In this document: positions 1 to 5,979 of the stretch, in pieces
Position numbering within the stretch: the first letter of the stretch is position 1
Layout of the letters: each line of letters begins with the position of its first letter
NCBI GenBank assembly: GCA_905236685.1
Contig: CAJOPD010000077.1
Coordinates: 1 to 11,054 of the forward strand
Reading direction: 5' to 3'
Source: an uncultured Clostridia bacterium
Lineage (GTDB): Bacteria; Bacillota; Clostridia; UBA1381
Length of the DNA stretch: 11,054 bases
Notes under the pieces: generated by a model
The model's database searches: none
The model's input: the letters and a program-made list of their open reading frames with translations, nothing else
Told to the model about the DNA's origin: nothing
Program-made: the position numbers and the translations under genes

Positions 1-1954
1 CGTCCTCGGCAATTCCAAGCGTTGAAACCATATTTTTAACCCTGTCCGAGCCAAAAATACGCATCAAGTCGTCCTCCAAGGACAGATAGAATTTCGACCT
101 TCCCGGGTCGCCTTGACGCCCTGAACGGCCGCGCAGCTGATTATCAATACGCCTCGACTCGTGCCTCTCTGTGCCGATTATGAAAAGTCCGCCTGCCGCC
201 TTAACTTCCTCCTGCTCGTCCTTCAAATCCGCCTTGAATTTATCGTTAAGCTCCTCAAATTTAGCCCTTACCGCCAAAATCTCGGCATTGTCGGTCTCCG
301 CGTGACCTGTCGCTTCGGTCATAAGCATCTCGATTTTCTCGTCTGTCATTTCTTCATCATTTGCTTTTTTGGCTATAAGCTGTTTTAAAAGCTCGTGCTT
401 TGCAAGATACTCCGCATTTCCGCCGAGTATGATGTCGGTGCCTCGTCCCGCCATATTGGTGGCGATTGTAACTGCGCCCTTTTTACCCGCCTGTGCGACA
501 ATTTCCGCTTCCTTTGCGTGATATTTGGCGTTTAAGACCTCGTGTTTTATGCCCTCACGCTTTAAAAGCGCCGACAAAATCTCTGATTTATCGACATTCG
601 TTGTACCAACCAAGACGGGCTGTCCCTTTTCGTTACATTCTCTGATTTTGCGGATAACCGCCATATATTTGCCCTTTTCGGTACGGTAAACACTGTCGTG
701 CTCGTCCACTCTTACAACAGGCTTATTTGTAGGCACTTCAACGCAGTCCAGCCTGTAAATCTGCTGGAATTCCTCCTCCTCGGTAAGCGCCGTACCCGTC
801 ATACCCGAAAGCTTTTTATAAAGTCTGAAATAGTTTTGGAAGGTTATTGTCGCAAGAGTTTTTGACTCATTTTCGACATCTACGCCCTCCTTTGCCTCAA
901 TTGCCTGATGAAGTCCGTCGGAATAGCGCCTGCCAGGCATAATTCTGCCCGTGAATTCATCTACTATCTGCACCTCGCCGTTTTGCACAACATACTGCCT
1001 GTCACGGTGCATAATGCCGTTTGCGGAAAGCGCCTGATTTATATGGTGCTGAATTTTCATATTATCGGGGTCGGCAAGATTTTCTATATTAAAATAGCGC
1101 TCGGCTTTTTCAATACCGCGCTTTGTCAGCGTTGCGGTTCTTGCCTTTTCGTCCACGATATAGTCGCAGTCTGCATCATCATCTAAGACCTTGTCGTCCT
1201 CTTCGGTCACAACCATTTTTTTAAGGCCTTTGACAAATCTGTCTGCCTGCTTATAGAGGTCATTTGCCTCCTCGCCCATACCCGATATAATAAGAGGTGT
1301 TCTCGCCTCGTCGATTAAAATAGAGTCCACCTCGTCGACGATGGCGTAATTATGCCCGCGCTGAACCTGATTTTCCTTATAGGTTACCATATTATCACGG
1401 AGATAGTCAAAGCCCATCTCGTTATTTGTACCGTAGGTAATATCTGCGCTGTATGCCTTTTTTCTTTCGTCATTGTCAAGGTCGTGAATAATAAGACCTA
1501 CCGAAAGACCCAAGAATTTATACACCTTTCCCATCCATTCGGAGTCACGCTTTGCAAGATAATCGTTTACGGTAACGATATGTACCCCGTCACCTGTAAG
1601 CGCGTTAAGATATGCAGGAAGGGTGGAAACAAGAGTTTTACCCTCACCTGTTTTCATTTCGGCAATTCTTCCCTGATGAAGTATTATTCCGCCTATTACC
1701 TGGACATAAAAATGCTTCATTCCCAAAACGCGCCAGGCAGCCTCGCGCACAACGGCAAACGCCTCGGGAAGAATACTGTCCAAATCCTCGCCATTTTTTA
1801 TGCGTTCCTTAAATTCCTCGGTTTTTGCGGCAAGCTCTTTGTCTGAAAGCGCCTGCATTTCGGGCTCCTTTGCCATAACCTCGTCCGCAATCGGCGTCAC
1901 CCTTTTTAGTTCTCTCTGTGAGTAAGTGCCGAAAATTTTATCAAAAAGTCCCAT
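1..1954 (-). CDS. secA: Protein translocase ATPase subunit SecA, N-terminal 651 residues (C-terminus beyond the window)
   Basis: SecA is the cytoplasmic motor that drives unfolded preproteins through SecYEG at the cost of ATP. The frame is open from the ATG at 1954 to the left edge. It begins MGLFDKIFGTYSQRELKR, a typical SecA start. Walker A (MKTGEGKT, Lys about residue 106), the DEVD Walker B box (207-210), the LSGMTGTALT segment, NMAGRGTDI (about 500-508) and the arginine-rich motif VI (about 598-618, with RGRSGRQGDPG) are all in frame, so both nucleotide-binding domains and the preprotein-binding region are present. The C-terminal scaffold and any zinc-binding tail are not visible. AGAGGTG lies a few bases before the start. 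It has its own promoter (2038-2066) and is insulated from dpaB by a terminator, so it is probably transcribed separately. I saw no frameshift or missing motif at the places I checked. Identity is certain. Confidence 0.97.
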   Translation of the reverse strand, partial: MGLFDKIFGTYSQRELKRVTPIADEVMAKEPEMQALSDKELAAKTEEFKERIKNGEDLDSILPEAFAVVREAAWRVLGMKHFYVQVIGGIILHQGRIAEMKTGEGKTLVSTLPAYLNALTGDGVHIVTVNDYLAKRDSEWMGKVYKFLGLSVGLIIHDLDNDERKKAYSADITYGTNNEMGFDYLRDNMVTYKENQVQRGHNYAIVDEVDSILIDEARTPLIISGMGEEANDLYKQADRFVKGLKKMVVTEEDDKVLDDDADCDYIVDEKARTATLTKRGIEKAERYFNIENLADPDNMKIQHHINQALSANGIMHRDRQYVVQNGEVQIVDEFTGRIMPGRRYSDGLHQAIEAKEGVDVENESKTLATITFQNYFRLYKKLSGMTGTALTEEEEFQQIYRLDCVEVPTNKPVVRVDEHDSVYRTEKGKYMAVIRKIRECNEKGQPVLVGTTNVDKSEILSALLKREGIKHEVLNAKYHAKEAEIVAQAGKKGAVTIATNMAGRGTDIILGGNAEYLAKHELLKQLIAKKANDEEMTDEKIEMLMTEATGHAETDNAEILAVRAKFEELNDKFKADLKDEQEEVKAAGGLFIIGTERHESRRIDNQLRGRSGRQGDPGRSKFYLSLEDDLMRIFGSDRVKNMVSTLGIAED

Positions 1955-2037
1955 AATACACCTCTGATTATTTTACTGAAAGTAATCTATTCCCATAATA
2001 TACCTATTTTACAGTATAACACAAACAGACAGGAATT

Positions 2038-2066
2038 ACTATACCTTTTTATGAATTTTTTGTAAA
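2038..2066 (-). promoter_or_regulatory. Sigma-A-type promoter of secA
   Basis: On the minus strand, TTTACA (2061-2066) is followed after 17 bases by TATAGT (2038-2043); each box differs from consensus at one position. It lies just past the dpaB terminator and about 85 bases before the secA start. A second candidate nearer the gene is TGTTATACT, an extended -10 with TATACT at 2013-2018, but its -35 match is poor. Prediction from sequence only. Confidence 0.65.
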
Positions 2067-2071
2067 AGTTT

Positions 2072-2098
2072 AAAGGAGCGCTTTTGCGCTCCTTTTTT
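2072..2098 (-). terminator. Rho-independent terminator after dpaB
   Basis: A 7-bp GC-rich stem, GGAGCGC (2075-2081) with GCGCTCC (2086-2092) around a TTTT loop, is extended by three A-T pairs. It sits 22 bases past the dpaB stop. On the minus strand the stem is followed by TTTAAACTTTT, a mediocre U-tract. The plus-strand side has six T's, but no plus-strand gene reads into it. It therefore most likely ends the dpaAB transcript and insulates secA. Confidence 0.75.
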
Positions 2099-2119
2099 AT
2101 CTTTTGCCGATATATATAA

Positions 2120-2698
2120 TCAGCACAATATTGGCTGTAATTGTTCCCCGTCAAGTGCCGCCTCACAGGCAGGTATGATTTTTGTCATATCTGCGACAAG
2201 CGAATTTGGTTTTTTTACGCAGTCGTCCTGACCGAAGGGTACAAGATATATATGCTTGCTGTTTAATAAAAAGCCTATATTTTTTGCGGCATTCCCCAGT
2301 CCGTCATTGGTAGATACCGCTATCACGACGGGCTTTCCGCCGCGCAAATGTGCTTTTGCCGCCATAGTTACCGAGCTGTCCGCTATACCGTTTGCAAGCT
2401 TTGCAAGCGTATTTCCCGTACAGGGTGCAATTACAAGCAAATCAAGATAGCTCTTCGGTCCTATCGGCTCTGCCTCTTTTACCGACTTTATCACGGGATT
2501 TCCGCAAATCATTTGAAGACGGCTTACAAAGTCCTTGGCTTCCCCGAAACGAGTATCGGTGGAAAATGCCGTTTCACTCATTATCGGGATAATATTTGCG
2601 TCTGTTGCCGCAAGCTTTTCCGCCTCCTTTATCACTCTTGCAAAGGTACAAAACGAGCCGGTCATCGCAAAGCCGACAGTTTTGCCTTTCAGTTCCAC
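2120..2698 (-). CDS. dpaB: Dipicolinate synthase subunit B (SpoVFB family)
   Basis: Together with DpaA this subunit converts the lysine-pathway intermediate dihydrodipicolinate to dipicolinic acid in the mother cell; the product is moved into the forespore core and chelates calcium. The 192-residue protein has the flavoprotein-like Rossmann fold of the family: a short strand and a TGSFCTF turn (13-19), then APCTGNTLAKLANGI (91-105) and TMAAKAHLRGGKPVVIAVST in the middle, all typical of SpoVFB. Length matches the usual 190-200. The start codon is GTG at 2698, eight bases after a GGAGG (2707-2711) that lies inside the last codons of dpaA. The dpaA stop is only 3 bases upstream, so the two are almost certainly co-transcribed and perhaps translationally coupled. 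A hairpin terminator follows. Family assignment is firm; use of flavin by this subunit is not implied. Confidence 0.93.
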   Translation of the reverse strand: MELKGKTVGFAMTGSFCTFARVIKEAEKLAATDANIIPIMSETAFSTDTRFGEAKDFVSRLQMICGNPVIKSVKEAEPIGPKSYLDLLVIAPCTGNTLAKLANGIADSSVTMAAKAHLRGGKPVVIAVSTNDGLGNAAKNIGFLLNSKHIYLVPFGQDDCVKKPNSLVADMTKIIPACEAALDGEQLQPILC

Positions 2699-2701
2699 GC
2701 T

Positions 2702-3544
2702 CTACACCTCCGTTTCCGAAAGAATGTTCATTATTGTTTCCTTTATGATTTTTCCGGAGGTTATCGGTGCGGTTTTGCCCGGGAGCGAAAGCGCCCATAT
2801 CACATTTTTACCAAGCTTTTTCGCCGCCTCAAAGTCTACCCCGCCCGGTTTTGACGCAACATCAAGTATCAGCGTTTCGTTTTTGACTTTTTTAAGCGCA
2901 TTTTCGTCTAAAATCCGCGCAGGAACGGTATTTATTATGAGGTCAAACTCCGATAATACATCGGACAGCTTTTCGGTATGTACTGCCTTTTGTCCCTTTT
3001 CCTCTATCCACGCAAAATCACCGCATTTTCTTGCCGAAACGGTGACTTCCGCTCCCAAAAGTCCGAATTTTTCCGCTATAACCTTGCCTACTCGCCCATA
3101 TCCTATTACCAAAACCCTGCTCCCGAAAATAGTTATCGGCATTTCGGAAAGCGCTATCTCCAAAACCCCCTCCGCCGTCGGAATGGCATTTTTTATGATA
3201 AGCTCCTCCCTGCTAAAATAATCTATATACATTATGCCCCTGTCATTTAGCATTTTTTCGGCATTTTTCGGCATTTTTGCGCCCAGCACAAGACAGTTTT
3301 TGTCTATCCTTCCGATTATATCCGAAAGCGCCACCTTTACCTTTGAAATAGGCGCATTTAAGGTTTCGCCGTCACTGCTTGCAGGGATTGGAAAAATCAA
3401 AATATCCGCTTTCTTTATTTTATCAAGCGGAAATTTTCCCTCCGAAAGTCCCAGCGCGGTAACATCAAAATTTTCCTTTTCCAAAAGCGTTTTTAAGGTT
3501 TCCTGCCTCAAATCGCCTCCCAATATGAATACAGACCTTTTCAC
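2702..3544 (-). CDS. dpaA: Dipicolinate synthase subunit A (SpoVFA family)
   Basis: DpaA is the NAD(P)-binding, dehydrogenase-like subunit of dipicolinate synthase, required for the dipicolinic acid of the spore core. Numbered from the chosen GTG start the protein has 280 residues. The N-terminal domain begins VKRSVFILGGD, the linker carries NAIPTAEGVLEIA (119-131), and the Rossmann glycine motif is VIGYGRVGK (146-154). Near the end are ASKPGGVDF (about 230-238) and LPGKTAPITSG (254-264), both characteristic of the family. The open frame runs 18 codons further upstream to 3598, but that extension would cover the promoter and reach the aconitase terminator, and it has no ribosome site. AGGAGG at 3553-3558 is correctly spaced for the GTG at 3544, so I use that. 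It is the first gene of a two-gene operon with dpaB. It indicates a genuine or recent spore former. Confidence 0.92.
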   Translation of the reverse strand: MKRSVFILGGDLRQETLKTLLEKENFDVTALGLSEGKFPLDKIKKADILIFPIPASSDGETLNAPISKVKVALSDIIGRIDKNCLVLGAKMPKNAEKMLNDRGIMYIDYFSREELIIKNAIPTAEGVLEIALSEMPITIFGSRVLVIGYGRVGKVIAEKFGLLGAEVTVSARKCGDFAWIEEKGQKAVHTEKLSDVLSEFDLIINTVPARILDENALKKVKNETLILDVASKPGGVDFEAAKKLGKNVIWALSLPGKTAPITSGKIIKETIMNILSETEV

Positions 3545-3552
3545 CTTACATA

Positions 3553-3562
3553 CCTCCTTTTT
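3553..3562 (-). promoter_or_regulatory. Shine-Dalgarno site fixing the dpaA start
   Basis: The minus strand reads AAAAAGGAGG, with AGGAGG at 3553-3558, eight bases before GTG at 3544. Between them lies an immediate start-stop, ATG TAA (3551-3546). That ATG is only one base from AGGAGG and therefore too close to be used efficiently. Confidence 0.8.
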
Positions 3563-3564
3563 AC

Positions 3565-3594
3565 CATAATATGAAATCAACACGGATTTGTTAA
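3565..3594 (-). promoter_or_regulatory. Promoter of dpaAB, with overlapping sigma-A-like and sporulation-sigma-like elements
   Basis: On the minus strand TTAACA (3589-3594) and TATTAT (3566-3571) are separated by 17 bases, a good sigma-A-type match. The same bases include CATATTATG (3565-3573), which resembles the CATAnnnTA -10 of sigma-K promoters, with an AC dinucleotide 16 bases upstream. In Bacillus subtilis the spoVF operon belongs to the mother-cell sigma-K regulon. Sequence alone cannot say which sigma factor is used. The element fits in the roughly 50 bases between the aconitase terminator and the dpaA start. Confidence 0.55.
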
Positions 3595-3596
3595 AC

Positions 3597-3632
3597 AAAA
3601 AACCAGCTCCCCCTGTTTTTTTGAGGAAGCTG
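3597..3632 (-). terminator. Rho-independent terminator after aconitase
   Basis: On the minus strand CAGCTTCCTC (3632-3623) pairs with GGGGGAGCTG (3613-3604) to give a 10-bp stem with two G-U pairs and a 9-base loop. One further G and then six T's (3602-3597) follow. It begins seven bases after the aconitase stop, so the aconitase transcript should end before the dpaA promoter. Confidence 0.85.
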
Positions 3633-3638
3633 TTTTTA

Positions 3639-5570
3639 CTATGCGTTATTCTTTGTGTAGTTCAAAAGTCCGCCTGCCAAAAGCATTTTCCGCTGTCTTT
3701 CCGACAGGTTTATCTGCGCTTCAAAAGCAAAGCCCTTTGTTACATTTTTTATTTCTACCGTATCGGCGTTTTCAATGCTGTCGGTTACGCCCTTGATTTC
3801 AAGAACATCGCCTTCTTCTATTCTGTCATAATCCGCCTCATTTTTGAAGATTGCGGGAATTATCCCCGCATTTATGAGGTTTGCCATATGAATTCGTGCA
3901 AAGGATTTGGTAAGCACCATTTTTACGCCAAGATATAAGGGTGCAAGCGCCGCGTGCTCACGCGACGAGCCTTGTCCGTAATTGGCGCCGCCCACTATTA
4001 CAGACTTGCCCATCTCTTTTGCGCGGGCGGGGAAGGTGCTGTCACAGACTTCAAAACAATGCTCCGAAATTTTCGGAATATTTGAGCGCAGCGGCAAAAT
4101 CTTTGCGCCTGCGGGCATAATGTGGTCTGTTGTGATATTGTCGCCGACCTTCAAACTCACTCCCGCCGTGATTTCCGCTTTCATAGGCTCGGATACAGGG
4201 AAGGGCTTTATATTAGGACCTCTTAAAATTTCAACGCTTTCCATATCCTTCTCGTCTATCGGAGCAACTACCATATTATCATTTATCAAAAACTTGTCGG
4301 GAAGCACAAATTCAGGCATATCGCCCATATCGCAAGGATTGGTAAGGTATCCGTTTATTGCGGAAATTGCCGCTGTTTCGGGGGATACCAGATAGATTTT
4401 TGCGTCCTTTGTGCCCGAGCGCCCTTCAAAGTTGCGGTTAAAGGTACGCAAGGATATTCCCGCCGAATTCGGCGACTGTCCCATACCTATACAGGGACCG
4501 CAGGCACTCTCCAAAATTCTCGCGCCTGCCGCTATCATAATTCCGAGCGCACCGTTTTCTGCAAGCATATTAAGCACCTGCTTTGAGCCTGGCGCTATCG
4601 CAAGCGAAACATCGGGATTTACCGTTTTGCCCTTTAAAATATGCGCAACCTTTAACATATCCAAAAGCGATGAATTGGTACACGACCCGATTAAAACCTG
4701 GTCAATCTTCATTTTACCGAGTTCATCTACCGATTTTACATTATCGGGTGAATGGGGACACGCCGCAAGCGGAACAAGCTCGGACAAGTTGATTTCGACT
4801 TCTTCGTCATAAACAGCGTCGCTGTCGGCACAAAGCGGAACATAGTCCTGCTCCCTGTCCTGCGCTCTCAAAAATTCACGGGTTATCTCATCGGACGGGA
4901 AAATTGATGTGGTAGCTCCAAGCTCCGCTCCCATATTGGTTATTGTAGCTCTTTCGGGAACGGAAAGCGTTTTTACGCCCTCGCCCGTGTATTCCATAAC
5001 CTTGCCCACGCCGCCCTTGACCGAAAGGCGCTTTAATACCTCAAAAATGACATCTTTTGCAGATACCCAAGGCGATAATTTGCCTGTCAGATTGATTTTT
5101 ACAACCTTCGGGCAGGTGATATAGTATGTACCGCCGCCCATAGCGACAGCAACATCCATTCCGCCCGCGCCTATGGCAATCATTCCTATTCCGCCGCCCG
5201 TTGGAGTATGGCTGTCCGAGCCGATAAGCGTTTTCCCCGGTTTTCCGAAGCGTTCAAGATGCACCTGATGACAGATGCCGTTTCCTGCTCTGGAATAGAA
5301 TATTCCGTGCTTTTTGCACACGCTTCCGATAAATCTGTGGTCGTCCGCATTTTCAAAGCCCGACTGCAAGGTGTTATGGTCGATATATGCAACGCTTTTT
5401 TCTGTTTTTACGCGCGGTACGCCCATAGCCTCAAATTCAAGATACGCCATCGTGCCTGTTGCGTCCTGCGTCAAGGTCTGGTCAATTTTTATGCCGATTT
5501 CACTGCCCTTTATCATCTCGCCCGACACCAAGTGTGCCGAAAGTATTTTTTCTGTTAATGTAAGTCCCAT
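3639..5570 (-). CDS. Aconitate hydratase, short (about 640-residue) bacterial type
   Basis: Aconitase interconverts citrate and isocitrate through cis-aconitate with a [4Fe-4S] cluster in the cytoplasm. The 643-residue product is well below the roughly 890-900 of AcnA, and matches the compact putative aconitase family seen in many Clostridia. The cluster cysteines are visible: GSCTNSS and ACGPCIGMG, at about residues 297, 357 and 360 from this start. SDSHTPTGGG (about 118-127) and the C-terminal swivel domain with GANYGQGSSREHAAL (about 528-542) complete the active site. TTG at 5576 could extend it by two codons, but GGAGG (5580-5584) is nine bases from ATG 5570 and only three from TTG, so I choose the ATG. 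It is monocistronic, with a strong promoter and terminator. A homoaconitase or isopropylmalate isomerase is less likely, because both domains are fused in aconitase order and no leuB, leuA or hacA neighbour is present. Substrate is inferred from family. Confidence 0.9.
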   Translation of the reverse strand: MGLTLTEKILSAHLVSGEMIKGSEIGIKIDQTLTQDATGTMAYLEFEAMGVPRVKTEKSVAYIDHNTLQSGFENADDHRFIGSVCKKHGIFYSRAGNGICHQVHLERFGKPGKTLIGSDSHTPTGGGIGMIAIGAGGMDVAVAMGGGTYYITCPKVVKINLTGKLSPWVSAKDVIFEVLKRLSVKGGVGKVMEYTGEGVKTLSVPERATITNMGAELGATTSIFPSDEITREFLRAQDREQDYVPLCADSDAVYDEEVEINLSELVPLAACPHSPDNVKSVDELGKMKIDQVLIGSCTNSSLLDMLKVAHILKGKTVNPDVSLAIAPGSKQVLNMLAENGALGIMIAAGARILESACGPCIGMGQSPNSAGISLRTFNRNFEGRSGTKDAKIYLVSPETAAISAINGYLTNPCDMGDMPEFVLPDKFLINDNMVVAPIDEKDMESVEILRGPNIKPFPVSEPMKAEITAGVSLKVGDNITTDHIMPAGAKILPLRSNIPKISEHCFEVCDSTFPARAKEMGKSVIVGGANYGQGSSREHAALAPLYLGVKMVLTKSFARIHMANLINAGIIPAIFKNEADYDRIEEGDVLEIKGVTDSIENADTVEIKNVTKGFAFEAQINLSERQRKMLLAGGLLNYTKNNA

Positions 5571-5594
5571 AATCAAATTCCTCCATATTCGCCT

Positions 5595-5623
5595 ATTTTA
5601 CAACATTTATGCGCTTTTGTCAA
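5595..5623 (-). promoter_or_regulatory. Strong sigma-A-type promoter of aconitase
   Basis: TTGACA (minus strand, 5618-5623) is a perfect -35, followed after 17 bases by TAAAAT (5595-5600). Transcription would start near 5588, only a few bases before the GGAGG at 5580-5584, so the leader is very short. It stands back to back with the plus-strand promoter at 5643-5670, with about 19 bases between the two -35 boxes. Confidence 0.78.
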
Positions 5624-5642
5624 TACAAGCTCCCCGTAACAT

Positions 5643-5670
5643 TTTACAAAATTTCATCATACTGTATAAT
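5643..5670 (+). promoter_or_regulatory. Sigma-A-type promoter of the small membrane protein gene
   Basis: TTTACA (5643-5648), a 16-base spacer and a perfect TATAAT (5665-5670). The predicted start point near 5676-5678 falls inside the AGGAG ribosome site (5674-5678) of the gene at 5687, so the message would be almost leaderless. Confidence 0.65.
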
Positions 5671-5686
5671 GATAGGAGTGGTATGT

Positions 5687-5953
5687 ATGGGCATTTATTC
5701 TTTGCTTTTTGTAACAGTTTCAGCGATTATTTTTTTCCTGATTTTAATATGGGCGGTCAAACGGGAAAGCTATTCCTTTAAGTCAATAAGAATAGTAAAC
5801 GACAGAAATATCGAGCCGCGGCTCCGCCTTTTGATGCTGAAAAATCCTCGCTCGGAAATAGTGGTCATAAACAAGTCAGAATTTTCGGAAACGGGGGAAA
5901 TACTTGACAAAATGCGGTATGATTTCCCGCAGATACATATAGTTACATATTAA
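5687..5953 (+). CDS. Small membrane-anchored protein of unknown function (88 residues)
   Basis: I do not recognise this protein by name. It begins MGIYSLLFVTVSAIIFF; one hydrophobic helix at about residues 5-25 ends in a Lys-Arg, consistent with a single N-terminal anchor and the tail in the cytoplasm. The soluble tail of about 60 residues reads as strand (FKSIRIV), helix (EPRLRLLMLK), strand (SEIVVIN), helix (ETGEILDKMRYDF), strand (IHIVTY). This alternating pattern and the acid after NPR resemble the first part of a GT-A-like nucleotide-binding fold, but no catalytic DxD is present and the chain stops there, so enzyme activity is unlikely. The start is set by AGGAG at 5674-5678, eight bases before ATG 5687; the frame continues upstream to 5609, but that would run through both divergent promoters. 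It is monocistronic, divergent from aconitase, and ends in a bidirectional terminator. Coding status is well supported; function unknown. Confidence 0.75.
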   Translation: MGIYSLLFVTVSAIIFFLILIWAVKRESYSFKSIRIVNDRNIEPRLRLLMLKNPRSEIVVINKSEFSETGEILDKMRYDFPQIHIVTY

Positions 5954-5979
5954 AAAAGCCGATATAAATCGGCCTTTTT
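5952..5979. terminator. Bidirectional terminator between the small membrane protein gene and the Na+/phosphate cotransporter gene
   Basis: GCCGAT (5958-5963) pairs with ATCGGC (5968-5973) around an ATAA loop. It is flanked by six A's on the left and, after one C, five T's on the right, so both strands end in a U-tract. It overlaps the TAA of the plus-strand gene (5951-5953) and abuts the minus-strand stop at 5978-5980, serving two convergent genes that are only 24 bases apart. Confidence 0.88.

Noticed and set aside
1352..1846. 164-codon open frame on the plus strand
   Set aside because: Antisense to the SecA nucleotide-binding domain; secA is unambiguous on the other strand.
1955..2119. Search for an RNA gene or riboswitch in the secA upstream region
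   Set aside because: Beyond the terminator and promoter candidates I see no structured element; a SecM-like leader was not found.
2535..3221. 228-codon open frame on the plus strand
   Set aside because: It lies opposite dpaB and dpaA, both of which carry family motifs. It has no ribosome site and no recognisable domain.
3545..3598. N-terminal extension of DpaA to an upstream start at 3598
   Set aside because: The 18 extra residues would cover the promoter and almost reach the aconitase T-tract, have no ribosome site, and do not look like the family. AGGAGG places the start at GTG 3544.
3587..3599. TTTGTTAAACAAA palindrome near dpaA as a Rex operator
   Set aside because: It looks like two Rex half-sites collapsed together, but the clostridial Rex box has a 4-base spacer between TTGTTAA and TTAACAA. 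The bases are better explained by the -35 of dpaA and the terminator tail of aconitase.
5609..5686. Upstream extension of the 88-residue protein to 114 residues
   Set aside because: It would run through the -35 boxes of both divergent promoters and lacks a ribosome site; the AGGAG at 5674-5678 sets the start at 5687.
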